Assembly (NCBI GenBank): GCA_030765045.1
Contig: CM060963.1
Coordinates: forward strand, 96,705,176-96,769,175
Length of the DNA: 64,000 nucleotides
Direction of reading: 5' to 3'
From: Tenodera sinensis
Taxonomy: Eukaryota > Arthropoda > Insecta > Mantodea > Mantidae
Shown here piece by piece: positions 50,235 through 60,985 of the stretch. How positions within the stretch are numbered: the first letter of the stretch is position 1; each line of letters begins with the position of its first letter. Below the pieces are notes generated by a model, which was given only the letters and a program-made list of their open reading frames with translations, searched no databases and was not told the origin of the DNA. The position numbers and the translations under genes are program-made.

Positions 50235-51947
50235 TGTAATACTAAATGTAAATATTTCTAATTACCATTATAAATATTTTAAATGTAAATAACATTTACA
50301 TTGATTTGTAATTTTCAGCTCTGATATACTGTATGTAGAATTTTTCACAAATGTGCACAAGTTATGTAGTTTTGACGCAATCTAGATTACACTATTTCTC
50401 TTAAGCTGGCTTAGCACACTAAAGGATCCACAGATTGATATATATGATATAGGGAACAGATTACATAACATAGACAAGTTTAGGAAGCTCATTATCAGCA
50501 GTGAATTGCCTACTTTAGTGAACACCAGAGCATCAGTTACGTCTTTTAACTCTTTTAGGCTGTAAGATGGGTCTATATCTCATTATGTCTATTCCCGTAA
50601 GGATCCCACTTTCTTCCTATTCATGTCATTTTCATCAGAAACAGCTATATGATTTAAGAGGAGGCATCTGTGAAAATTACTAAAATCAACCATTTTTGTC
50701 ACAATGATGAGAAAACTTGTATGCATCTGTGCCTAGGTCTACCAAATTTCACATTTCTATGTGAGATAGTTTTTGCAAAACAAATATTTATTGCATTTTT
50801 TGTTGCAATTTTAGTATAATATAAGAAATGCTTCATATAAAATATTAATTTTTATAAATAAAGTAAACTCTACCTATAGGCTTCTTTTGATTATGTCCAC
50901 AAAAGCTGGTATTTTTATTTGGCTATGTCAAACAGTTGTGGAGAAACAAATTATACAGTAACAAATAAACTGCTCTATCTAGAGCAATACCAAGTTTTAT
51001 AGAGCAACTATCTAAGAATATACATGCAAAATTTCAAAGAACCCTATTAAGAACTGCGCTAGGAGTGTTTTGAAGATTAAAAAAGGTAAAAGAATAGAAA
51101 GCGAAGAAAATGACTTAGATTTAGATGTATAGTAACTTTAGTTTACTGCTTTAGAATTCCCCTGGACCAAGTGAGCGTCCTTTAGCTGTTTAGCTTCTTC
51201 TTTAAGTTTTGCTAGTCTTGATATCTTTTTTTGCTGATTTGAATGTACTAAGTGCACTGTTTTAATCTTTGCTCATCCCTGACATTACTATACATTTCTA
51301 ATTCTTTTACTTACTGGACTTTATTGTACTGTCTGTGACCCTTTCCTTTAAATAGAGAGTAGCCTCACAACCCATATTGAATGCAATAATAGCTGGTCAG
51401 TACAATTTCTTTTTAGAAACAAAAATTCTTGTGTAAAATTCAGTAAAGCATGATCACGTGGTTAACACATTACACAGACAAAAATTTTGTCATACTCTTA
51501 GCACTGTTTAAAGGGATAAATGTTTGCAGAAAATCCCACAAGATGTCTCTACTTACATCTACCACTAAATCCGACCACTTAATTTAAATTCCAAAATTGT
51601 ACGTGATTTTGCTGCAATGGGGTAATGGAATATATTTCAGGAGCCATGCCCACCTGCACATGAGCCTTTAAATCATGTCATAACACCCTTTTCAATGATG
51701 ATGTGGTGTAAGCGACAGTAGATTATGAAAGTACAAAGTACAGACATCATTTTAAAGTAAAAAAAGAAAAATCGGATTTTTCATCATTTTTGCATAAATT
51801 TCACCGATGTCTCCACTTAAACATAAGTGGTCTTACAGCAGGCTACTCTGATGAGAATCAGTCTAAAGTTATCATACATTGATGACTATTTAATGACAAT
51901 GAAAAATTTGCGGAAGCATAAAAAAGCAGTAAATAGCACTTATTTTA

Positions 51948-52605
51948 AGAGGTAGAACTGGAACTTAAAAATTCAATGCCACAACTGGGATTTGAACCAC
52001 AGACCTTCCGCTTGCCGGGCGGACGCTCTAACCACTGAGCTATTGTGACAAACTGCCAGAATGGCATTAAATTCTCAAGCCAGTTCGTATTTCTCCTGGT
52101 AAACCACAAAGGCAGTCTCACATCAGAAACAATTACCCCAATGGTGACTTACTATTGTAAGTACTTTATATCCCAGGATTAAATAACCTTCACATGGTAA
52201 TTATTATTTATTTATGCCAACAAACGGCTTGTGTGTTTAAAAACACCAACAGTAAGTTTGTTGGCATAAATAAATAATAATTACCATGTGAAGGTTATTT
52301 AATCCTGGGATATAAAGTACTTACAATAGTAAGTCACCATTGGGGTAATTGTTTCTGATGTGAGACTGCCTTTGTGGTTTACCAGGAGAAATATGAACTG
52401 GCTTGAGAATTTAGTGCCATTCTGACAGTTTGTCACAATAGCTCAGTGGTTAGAGCGTCCACCCGGTAAGCGGAAAGTCTGTGGTTCAAATCCCAGTTGT
52501 GGCATTGAATTTTTAAGTTCCAGTTCTACCTCTTAAACTTTGCCCACACACGGCTTGTGTGTTTAAAAACACCAACAGTAAGTTTGTTGGCATAAATAAA
52601 TAATA
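51948..52605 (+). mobile_element. Fold-back SINE (SINE-e) copy 2, 658 bp, 281-bp perfect-length arms
   Basis: One insertion with TSD agcacttatttta (51935-51947 and 52606-52618). Arms 51945-52225 and 52256-52536 are inverted copies of equal length with few mismatches, separated by 30 bp. Each arm includes a complete tRNA-like head (acceptor-like gtcacaa/ttgtggc, A box tagctcagtggttagagcg, B box ggttcaaatcc). The right end continues to a 'aaataaataataa' tail. The left end starts at the same point ('agaggtagaac') as the ends of the other two copies. Confidence 0.9.
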
Positions 52606-52708
52606 AGCACTTATTTTATTGCAGATGGATTATGTTTAAAATGTCCATCAAAAAAATTCAAACATTTTATTTTATTGTATTTACATACATTTTGTATTTT
52701 ATTTTCAG

Positions 52709-52906
52709 GTTATTTCATGGATTGTTGTAACTGGACTTATTACCTACATAAAAGTTTCAGTAGCTTCATTTTTTCGTCGAGAGCGAGGAAGAGCATTGTT
52801 TTGGTGTGGTGCAGTGCAACAACTAGGATCTGCTGTGGGTGCTGTGGTAGCATTTTTTCTTATCAATTTCACAGATCTGTTTACTTCATATTCCCCATGT
52901 GGGTGA
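52709..52906 (+). CDS. SLC52A: Riboflavin transporter, SLC52 family, last exon
   Basis: Acceptor ttttcag at 52702-52708. The 65 codons plus TGA join the previous exon in phase 0. They supply the final two membrane segments: VISWIVVTGLITYIKVS, then the family signature RRERGRALFWCGAVQQLGS and GAVVAFFLINF, ending near a terminal SYSPCG. The RALFWCGA.VQLGS block and the Cys-containing C-terminus match the end of vertebrate RFVTs. With the previous exon this gives about 492 residues plus the missing N-terminal start, close to the usual 440-490. Confidence 0.93.
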   Translation, partial: VISWIVVTGLITYIKVSVASFFRRERGRALFWCGAVQQLGSAVGAVVAFFLINFTDLFTSYSPCG

Positions 52907-53164
52907 CAGCAGCTGTATTTTAGGTTTTAATATAAATAACAGTGCATTGTTAAAATAGAAATTTCTCATAGGATCTCAGTACAAAAGTGCATGTATATAT
53001 TTTAGCTCTACAGTGATTAACTGGATATCTATCAGTGTATGTAAGTTAGAGATTTTATATTTTTTTAGAAGTCTATCTGTACTGGTATATTAAATTATGT
53101 GTGATGGTGCTAAGCACAGTTTAATGAAACATGCTTTATTTTCTAAACAATTAAATAATGGTTT
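52907..53164 (+). other. SLC52A: Probable 3' UTR of SLC52A
   Basis: AT-rich sequence directly after the stop. There is no canonical AATAAA before the mariner remnant; variants such as TATAAATAA (near 52929) and ATTAAATAA (53150) could serve. The true transcript end is not determined. Confidence 0.4.
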
Positions 53165-55030
53165 TATTTTTTTATACAGAATGTTCGTGGATCCTTAAAA
53201 CAGTGTTGAATCACATGGGCTTATATATAGCATGTCCCCAGGTCAATGCATTAAATACATTAAGGCATTATATGAGGGTAATTCCACAAGTAAGGTCTGC
53301 AAAGCATTGGGGTCACAGGGAAGCTGTTTGTGTGGATGTTGGCCTAACTACTTTTTTGCTTCCTCTGTCCACTCTACAGAAACCACTGCACATCCACTGA
53401 AACTCTCTGTCTTGGCTTGGCAGCCAGTTGTAATGGAGCTCCCACTAGCCTCTACCGCCAGATGTGAAGTTTGCACAGTTATTTGGTTTTGAGTGCAAAA
53501 GGGGTTAAACCAATCAAAATTCAATAGTTCTGGAAGTGTATGGAGAGTGTTGTATGGATGTCAAAACTGTCCACAAGTGGTGTAGAGAGTTTGCAATGGT
53601 CGTACAGAAATTCATAACAAGGAAGGAAGCGTGAGACCATCAGTTCCCTATGAGCCAATTGCAAAGGTTGAATAAATCATGCTTCAAGATTGGCAGATCT
53701 GTCTCAATGAGCTCTGCATTGTTGTTCCTGAGATTTCTCGAAGCACCATTCACTGGACTTTGAAGAGATGAAATTTTGGGAGATGTGCGCAAGATGGGTC
53801 CCAAGAATGCTGACAGAAGACCACAAAAGGCAGTGCACTGAAACTTCCTGCCAATTTCTTCAACACTATGCAGATGAAAAGGACAACCTTTTTGGATTCA
53901 ATAGTCACAGGTGATGGAACCTGGGCATTCCATTTCACAACTGAGAGCAAACAGGAATCATTGAGTGGCAGCATTCCGATTCATCCAAGACACGAAAATT
54001 CAAAAGAACACAGTCTGCAGGTAAAGTGATGGCAACTGTTTTCGGATCAAAAGAGGATATTGTTGCAGACACAGGTACTGTCAGACATTAAAAAACTCAA
54101 TGACAGGCAATGGATCTTCTGCAACAGTTTGGATGGGACGTCATCACCCATCCACCCTATAGTTCGGACTTAGCACCTAGTGACTATCACTTGTTTATAC
54201 TCAGGGGTCTCCGTCTAAGGGATATGTGAATAGCGACCACAAGGTACCCAAGCTGAGCAGAACATTACTTCCACTTACTGGTGTTTTGCTCCTCACTGTA
54301 ACTTTTCTATCTGACCTTACCTTGGTCATCTCTTGTTCTCTTCCGACCCCGATGCTATTAGGGTTCCCGAGGGCTAGGGAGTCTTTATTTTTTCAACCTC
54401 TCCATTTCTCTATAAAATCTTAACCCCTAACATGCTGACCTGTCATGGCATGTAATACGTCCTCTGATTGGTGATCAGAGGATATGGTCGATGAATTTAT
54501 TTTGATAATTCTCCCGGTCAGGTCGGTGAGACCCGTAAACCAACGACAGGTGTGGTCCTCCAGACATTCTGGGGATTGTGAGAGAGCGATGTGACCGCCA
54601 AAACATAAAAATATGGTGCTCTCTAAAAAGCGGTTACTCTTACTGCTATTGCTCTCTTCAATATCATCAGTGAAAAATATTGGAGAGCAAGAGGATTAAT
54701 GACTTCATTGTCAGAAATCCAGCATTGGCTAACAACAACTATCACTTGTTTCCCATATTGAAAGAATACTTGGTTGGAAGGCACTTCAGTGACGACGATG
54801 AGGACAAAGATGAAGTCCAACACTTCTTCAATAGCTTGGCGACAGGCTGCTCTGACATGGGTATACAAAAACTGCTACAGCATTTACAAAAATGCATCAG
54901 TTGCAGTGACGATTATGCAGAAAAATGGACAAATGTTCAAGTTTCAAAACTATGTACCATTTGTTGTCAATAAACTTTTATTTTTATTTTTAAAATAAGA
55001 TTTTAGGTTTTACTCTTGGGATCACCCTCG
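53165..55030 (+). pseudogene. Mariner-family transposase remnant, split by a LINE-C insertion
   Basis: Ordered mariner transposase motifs in shifting frames: KWCREFA and RTEIHNKEGSVRPSVP-like text (near 53575-53645), NELCIVVPEISRSTIHWTL (53706-53762), TGDGTWAF-like (near 53907) with the first catalytic Asp, KVMATVFGSKEDIVADTG (near 54025), and HPPYSSDLAPSDYHLF (54146-54196) with the third Asp of the D,D34D triad. The segment with the second Asp is deleted. After the LINE-C insertion, the frame PILKEYLVGRHFSDDDEDKD continues to the C-terminus and a stop near 54970. The right end 'tgggatcaccctcgta' looks like a mariner terminus; I could not find the matching left end. Inactive. Confidence 0.8.
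54197..54737 (+). mobile_element. LINE-C deletion derivative, copy 2, inserted in the mariner
   Basis: 541 bp with a 14-bp TSD actatcacttgttt (54183-54196 and 54738-54751). Same internal junction as 44268-44808. The final stop codon is changed (cattgg for cattag). Confidence 0.95.
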
Positions 55031-55779
55031 TACATGAGTCGTCATAATGCATTATAGAAGCATTAAGAGTTCATATTCAATATCTACAGCTCAATGATAT
55101 TGCCAAAGCTACATAAGCTATAAATAATCCTATTACAAATATTGAAATAATCCACACTTATGATTTGCTCTCCATAGAAGAGCAGTGATTCATAACAGCA
55201 CTTTGTGATTCATAACTATGGATTCCAGTTCTCTTAGGGTTGAGTCAGTATTCACCTGTACACAGTGCACTGAAAGTTCATACAATTCCTAAGTGAATAT
55301 GGTAAGTATCCAAATATAAAATATGGTGGTATACATCTGTATGTTGCTTTGAATGGCTGAAATTGAGCTTTCTTGTTCTCAAGCGAGTGACTACTCGTAT
55401 TCTCCAATTCTTTAAGGTGATCCTGAATATGATTTAAGGCAATGTATCTACGAAAATTAAAGAATTCAGTTTTCTACTGATTGCTTTGAATATTTTTTCA
55501 CATACACAGAACATAAAGCAACAAAATTACAATGTCCTATGCCAAACCGTTTTTAAAGTATTAATATATTTATTAATAATAAATCACTTTTTGATATACT
55601 AATATGAAATGACACTTGAACCCTGTAGTTTATTGTATCTCTCCTAAATTTGTAATTTTAGCTCAGTATACAGATGATATAAAGAAGTTGTTGTACAGCC
55701 ATTGCTTAGATTTAATTAGTTTAAGAGGAAAATATTTTGTGTACAATTTATTGATATTTTCATTTTTTTCAGTACAAGT
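55031..55779. other. Non-coding stretch, nothing recognised
   Basis: AT-rich, no motif or long open frame. Confidence 0.4.
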
Positions 55780-56145
55780 TATGAAAAATATTGAATTTCA
55801 ACTGAACTATTCAATATGTTTTAACTAGTGCATGACAAGTTTTAATAGCTTAATCTGAAACTCTCCTAAAAATTTTAAGCTAATAGCTAATAGTTTGAGT
55901 CCAAAAAGCATTTTGAATAGTGAAAAGTGCTGGAAAAAACCTGAGAAAAATTGATATAAAAGTTTAACAGCATATTTTTGTACTTTACCTAAATCCAGTC
56001 AACTTAAAATTACCCAACACCATATGTGGGACCCTCAGTGAAGTTTACCATTAAAAGTACAAAGTATAAGCATGATAAGTGCAAAAGGTAAAAATCAAAT
56101 TTTTTGGTAATTTTCACCAAATTTCATTGATACATTGCCTTAACA
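55780..56145 (+). repeat. Dispersed repeat Q, copy 2
   Basis: Continuous version of the split copy at 27460-28380, including 'agtcaacttaaaatt', 'agtacaaagtataagcat' and 'tacattgccttaa'. Function and class unknown. Confidence 0.65.
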
Positions 56146-56679
56146 ACTTAAAAACAAAGACCTTGGCCTTTAATTAAACTATGTACCTTTTCTTTCCCTT
56201 TTTCTTGTCAAGCCTTCAACGCATTCAATACCAAACCTTTGTCATATTATTTTAATTCAAACCTGGCTCCTGAACTAAAAGTCCCAGTAACAACATTTCT
56301 CCACCAAAAGAAACTGTTTTTCTTGCCATAACTAAATTTTAGGCTGGCCTCGTATTGAAGGCAACGAAGTACAGGAAAGAGGATAGTATCCAAAAGCAAA
56401 AATCTCTGTAATAACACCATATATTGATACCACCAGAGTCAGAGAATTGTAGAGAAACGACAGCTTTATTTGGATGTAGAATCTGAATCAGATGGAAGAA
56501 AACTACTGAGTTTGCATGATTACCAAAATGAAAAGGGTAAGAAGCCACATTTTATATTCTTGGATGGATACCTTTTCCAAGAGTGAAATAAAATTTTGGT
56601 TAAAACCAGCATAAAATCATTTCATTATTCATATTTGTCTCTCATTTTACAGCTCTAATTAGACAAACTAACCACCCAA
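56146..56679. other. Non-coding stretch, nothing recognised
   Basis: No supported gene. Confidence 0.4.
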
Positions 56680-57003
56680 CCTATGGCACAGTGCACCTTT
56701 CCAAGCCAAAGCCTACTGCTGGCCTCTGCATCCCTCACCTCTCATCCCTCTGCATCCCTGTCTTCTCATCACAGGCATCATAAGTGAGGTGCAGCACTGG
56801 AAAGTGGGATATGGTCAGTGCCCTGCTCCCTCCCAGCCAGTATTGCAGTCTTCACAACTAAGGGCTGCTACTTCTCAATAAAATAAGCTCAATTGCCCCT
56901 CAGGGACATAACAATGTTGAGTGCATGCCAGACCAGATCTCCCAGCAGGAGAAAATCTTCACACTGATACGAGGAATCAAACCTGGGTCTTCCACTATTA
57001 GAT
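56680..57003 (-). mobile_element. tRNA-derived SINE (SINE-a), diverged copy
   Basis: The complement carries the same order as 3339-3655: B box (complement 'ggaatcaaacctggg' near 56983-56997), then 'tcccagcaggagaaaatc' matching the 'cctgctgggagg' block, and the pyrimidine-rich 3' body. Much older than the 3339 copy. Confidence 0.7.
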
Positions 57004-57249
57004 GAACTACTTGTTAAAATAAAAAGATTTTTATACCTCTAAACTCTAGCATGCTTAGGATTTACTGAGATCATTAGAAATCCTTGCTATGTTTTGTGCA
57101 TGTGGCAATCTTCAAAATACAAAGAGTGCTCTTATGTCAACAATGGTAATCATTTCACTCATATATTTATTAAATAGGGCAGAAGCTCAATTCATCAGGC
57201 TTATGGATGAGCCTAAAGAATAGTGTTTCTTGGCAAATCAAAATTCAGT
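57004..57249. other. Non-coding stretch, nothing recognised
   Basis: No motif seen. Confidence 0.4.
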
Positions 57250-57790
57250 TTATGATACTTAATTTTTTTCTTTCTGTACTATGGAGAGATCTTTGAGATT
57301 TCACCAGACATAATATATTTTGAGACTCCCTTAATCCAAAAAATCTAATATATGTAATCCCTATTCATTCTTGTAAAATTATTTTTAAACCATCTATTCT
57401 TATATCTGCTTTATATAATCAAGATAAACATTTGCAGAAATTATCTTATTGCTAATTTTCTTATAGATGCAAAGGAAATTCAGTAAGCTTTAAGCCATAG
57501 TCAAACCTTTTAAGAGCTGGTCACTATGTGTTGGCTTGAAATTCCATTCTTTTTGTATAGTCAAGGGATAAAAGGATTGAGTAATACATTCCTTTCTGGG
57601 AAAAGTGTAAGTATTTGAAAATTCAAACCAATAACAAGAATACCTTGAAAATGGTTTGCTCCACAGAAAAATGTATGACATACGAGTAAATTGTGTGTTT
57701 TAAGGAGATCTATACTTTTTTGTGCAGTAAGATTTTATCTATCTCCTGTGGTTTACTGGTTCTGCGAAAGTTGCTCAGAATGAAAACTTA
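57250..57790. repeat. Two R repeat fragments, head to head
   Basis: 57255-57345 is the inverted 3' end of R ('gagatttcaccagacataat', 'ttgagactcccttaatcc'). 57350-57790 is the plus-strand 5' part. As near 39280, two R pieces meet in opposite orientation. Confidence 0.7.
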
Positions 57791-57848
57791 AAACACAGCT
57801 CATGAGCAGAAAAGAGAAGGTATAGCGTCAATCATTGTTTACTTTTTA
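57791..57848. other. Short unassigned spacer
   Basis: Between the R fragment and the LINE-A target-site duplication. Confidence 0.5.
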
Positions 57849-57861
57849 AACTTACTCACCC

Positions 57862-58717
57862 GGGGTAATAAGGGGTAGTGATGCGCCTCCTATAGCCTCT
57901 CCTACCCAATTCCCATCCTCATCCTCCCTGTGGTGCACCCTGCTTTTAACAGATGAGGCTCTGGGGACCGAATCACAGCGGTATAACTGTTTCATCTAAA
58001 ATGGAGGAAATGCCATTTACATATGTGCTGGCCTATCACAGCACAATAGCGTCCCTCAGAGGCACATGAGGGGAAGGTTGGTGGATCTAAATACCACCTA
58101 TTTAGTCCTCCCGGCTAGGTCCGATGGACCCGTTGACCAACGATAGGTGTGGTCCCCTTGCAAAATGGGGGTTTAAGTCGGGTGATGTAACTGCCACATT
58201 GTAAAACTGGTGCCCATTAAGAAAACAGTTACATGAAAGCCACATACATGAGTACGTGTCCTAAAGATAAACATTCCGGAGTTAAAACTGTCCCCCAATC
58301 GGATCTCCAGGTGGGGACATCTTTAGGCAAATTTCATCACAACAATTCCAATACTTTAAGAATTCTACAATGGAATGCAGGAGGCATGTCCCAGCCTAAA
58401 AAACAAGAGCTAATGAAAATATTAAAAGACCAAGATATAGATGTCTTCACAGTACAAGAAGCCAATATATCAGAAGAACAGGAAATATACTTTGAAATGG
58501 ATCAGTACACTACACATATACTTCCAAAGGCTCGTCATGAATAGGTATCTCAGCCTCACCAATGTGTCTTGTGTAACGATCCAGCAGAAATGAATGAAGA
58601 CCACTTGAAGATCTGTGAAGCATTAAGATCAGAAGAAACTACAGTTCAAAAGTATTGGAAAGCACGAATGCTAATGGCTTCATTGCCAGATGCAAGGCAC
58701 TAGAAAACAACAACAAC
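57862..58717 (+). mobile_element. LINE-A deletion derivative, copy 2
   Basis: 856-bp insertion with TSD aacttactcaccc (57849-57861 and 58718-58730; the first bases overlap the AAC tail). Same leader, same endonuclease start and same ORF2-tail module as 42756-43641, but the junction lacks about 35 bp that copy 1 keeps ('...gctcgtcatgaataggt'). Confidence 0.93.
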
Positions 58718-58730
58718 AACTTACTCACCC

Positions 58731-59595
58731 TTATATTTAATCATAAAAGAAGTGATGAAACTGTGAAAAACAGACTATGAGACAATATTCTCAAATTAGA
58801 CATTAAGAGGCACATAACACAAGAAAACCAGTTAAGCATTCCCACATCTTGCTAACAATTCATTCTTGAAAATACACTTTCCATTAGGCACACAACACAA
58901 TGCATCAAGAATGTTTGTGTTATTTGTGGTTTTCTCTACTGGTGTTAGTAATAGCACTATTCGTATCTGTAGCGGCTACAAGGAGGTTGTATACCAAGCC
59001 TTGGAAATATTAACCTAGGACATATAGATAACTTGATAGATTCCAGTGTTGGGTCTGACTTGCATATAGGTTGAAATGTTGAGAGTTACTGCCCTGCTTT
59101 AAGTTCAAGTGCCACGATATCTTACTTTCCCCTTGGTGAAGAAGTAACCGCTGTTATGAGTCTGCTGCAGTCCTCATCTCCTAATACAACTGGTGATTCC
59201 GGATCATTTGGAATGAGACCAGATAGTATGACTCAGAATAATTTGGAATGGGACATCCACTTTCCGGCATTGTCAGATATAATGTACTGTAAAAGTTAAG
59301 ATTGTGTGCAAATTTCAAATGTGAACTAAGTGAAATGTGTTGGTTCCATAAAAAGATGCAAAGAAAAGCTCCAACAAGCTTCTTTTAAATTATTGACCTT
59401 AAGCATGCTGATGTACTAAAATGTGTCACAAATTAATGATGCAATAAATCTTCCAATACCAAATAATTTATTAAAACCTACATAAAAGTATATCATTGAT
59501 CATCATATAACAGTATTACATATTCCAATCAAGATGTGTTGATCAAATAAAAGCTGCTAACTTCTTACTCAGGTGGTGAGGGAGAGTGAGTGAAT
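58731..59595. other. Non-coding stretch, nothing recognised
   Basis: No supported gene. Confidence 0.4.
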
Positions 59596-60162
59596 TATAG
59601 AATTAGGGTAAATACGGAGGGGAACACCTCATACACTGCGACCAACTCAGATTTATTGTGGCTACCACCTCCCAGCAGGAAGGGATGAAGTAAGGGAACG
59701 ACAGGGTCACAGCTAGACAGGCCACAGAGATGCACGTAAGTCACTAACAAGAGCTGAGATCTCTTTCATCCCGACACCAGGTCCCTCCAAGCAACTACCA
59801 CACATCGCAGCACATACCGGTGTCACACAAGCATAGCTAGTGATCCGTGGGTCCGATGAGTGTCGTGTCATGTAAGCGTCCCCCCTCACAGCATGGACAG
59901 CAGCTTCGAGAACAGCATTACTATTTGCAAGCATCTGCACCATCTGTCTGGCCCCATCAGCACCACTCACCTTAAAACACACCTGGAAGATGATAAGGAA
60001 ATGATGGAAAGGAAACTATGGTATGAAAGAATGTGCCCCAGCAGCTGCCTGAATGACAAGAGGAAACCACGGAAAAAGTCCTGTCAGAGTGCACAGGATC
60101 AAACCGGCAACCTCCTGAATGAGGGCTACAGATGCTACCTCCTGAGCTATCCTGCTCGGTAA
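59596..60162 (-). mobile_element. Long tRNA-derived SINE (SINE-b), second copy
   Basis: The complement begins with 'accgagcaggatagctcagg' (tRNA-like head, 60136-60162) and follows the 7415-7969 copy along its whole length to 'tagatc/aaatct' near 59650. Noticeably diverged. I could not define its TSD. Confidence 0.8.
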
Positions 60163-60430
60163 TGAGTTAATATTTAATTTAATGTACGATGCAGAATAAA
60201 TGCTTAAATTATGTACTTCTATGCCCTTTCCACTCTGTAGCACTGCTGATATCAAGTGCGAACTCCAAGTTGCAAGTACTTTTTTTTCATTTCTTGCACT
60301 AGAGTTATATAATGATTGTACCTCATGGTGTAGAGAGCATTGGTATGTGATTGGTATGGAGAGTCAAAGACCAGTGGCTTGACCGGCCATGACATTGAAG
60401 TTTTACATTTTCAAGTATGATTGGGCTTTG
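60163..60430. other. Non-coding, nothing recognised
   Basis: No motif seen. Confidence 0.4.
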
Positions 60431-60447
60431 AAATAATAATGATGATG

Positions 60448-60496
<49 letters not shown>
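60431..60496 (+). repeat. (TAA)n microsatellite
   Basis: ATA/GAT start, then an uninterrupted TAA run. Confidence 0.95.
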
Positions 60497-60499
<3 letters not shown>

Positions 60500-60546
60500 T
60501 CCATTTGATTAAATTATTGTTTAGTTCTCGGGTTGTAACTTTAACA

Positions 60547-60784
60547 CAGTGCTATTCAACCTTTTTTCTCTGCGTACCCCCAAAGACAACTTTCCATTTC
60601 AGTCTGTACCCATAGGCCTAGCCCTAGAATTGTCCTTAATTCAAATTATACATAACCATGTCTAAAATAGATTATAATATTTATAACTTATTTAATACTA
60701 CACAAAGAAGAATTAAATTACATACTTCCTAAGAAGTATTTGCATACCCTTAGGGGCACTCACACCCCATGTTGAATATCACTG
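60547..60784. mobile_element. hAT-type MITE, 238 bp
   Basis: Terminal inverted repeats cagtgctattcaacc (60547-60561) and the complement of the right end, cagtgatattcaaca, differ at two positions. Flanking octamers ctttaaca (60539-60546) and ctttaatg (60785-60792) fit the 8-bp TSD of hAT elements with two changes. No coding capacity. Confidence 0.82.
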
Positions 60785-60792
60785 CTTTAATG

Positions 60793-60985
60793 CAAACAGA
60801 AATCAAAATCAAAAGATAAAGTGGCAAACAAACAAAAGGAACACTGATGCCATTTTCGAAGTCTAGTGTCAATTTTAGGCTAACTTTGAGATAGGAATGT
60901 GTGGTTTATGCATGCAGGAACCCTGAAAACTACACTTGCAGCTTATTTCCTCATCACAAATTGAGGAGTAATTAGATATCTAATG
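60793..60985. other. Short unassigned spacer
   Basis: Between the hAT MITE and the Tc1/mariner-superfamily remnant; nothing recognised. Confidence 0.4.

Larger units (their letters stand above)
46662..52708 (+). other. SLC52A: SLC52A intron, 6.0 kb, rich in insertions
   Basis: Bounded by gtaagt (46662) and ttttcag (52702-52708), both strong consensus sites. It holds a Tigger-type MITE, a Penelope remnant, a non-LTR RT remnant split by a LINE-C tail, and a palindromic SINE ending 103 bp before the acceptor. Unlisted parts (47165-47590, 49016-49560, 50235-51934) show nothing recognisable. Confidence 0.9.

Noticed and set aside
52431..52505. A genuine tRNA gene
   Set aside because: The tRNA-like fold (also at 8520-8590 and 30615-30680) is the head of SINEs, attached to SINE bodies and present in palindromic arms. 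The anticodon arm at 52460 has a mismatch and lacks T33.
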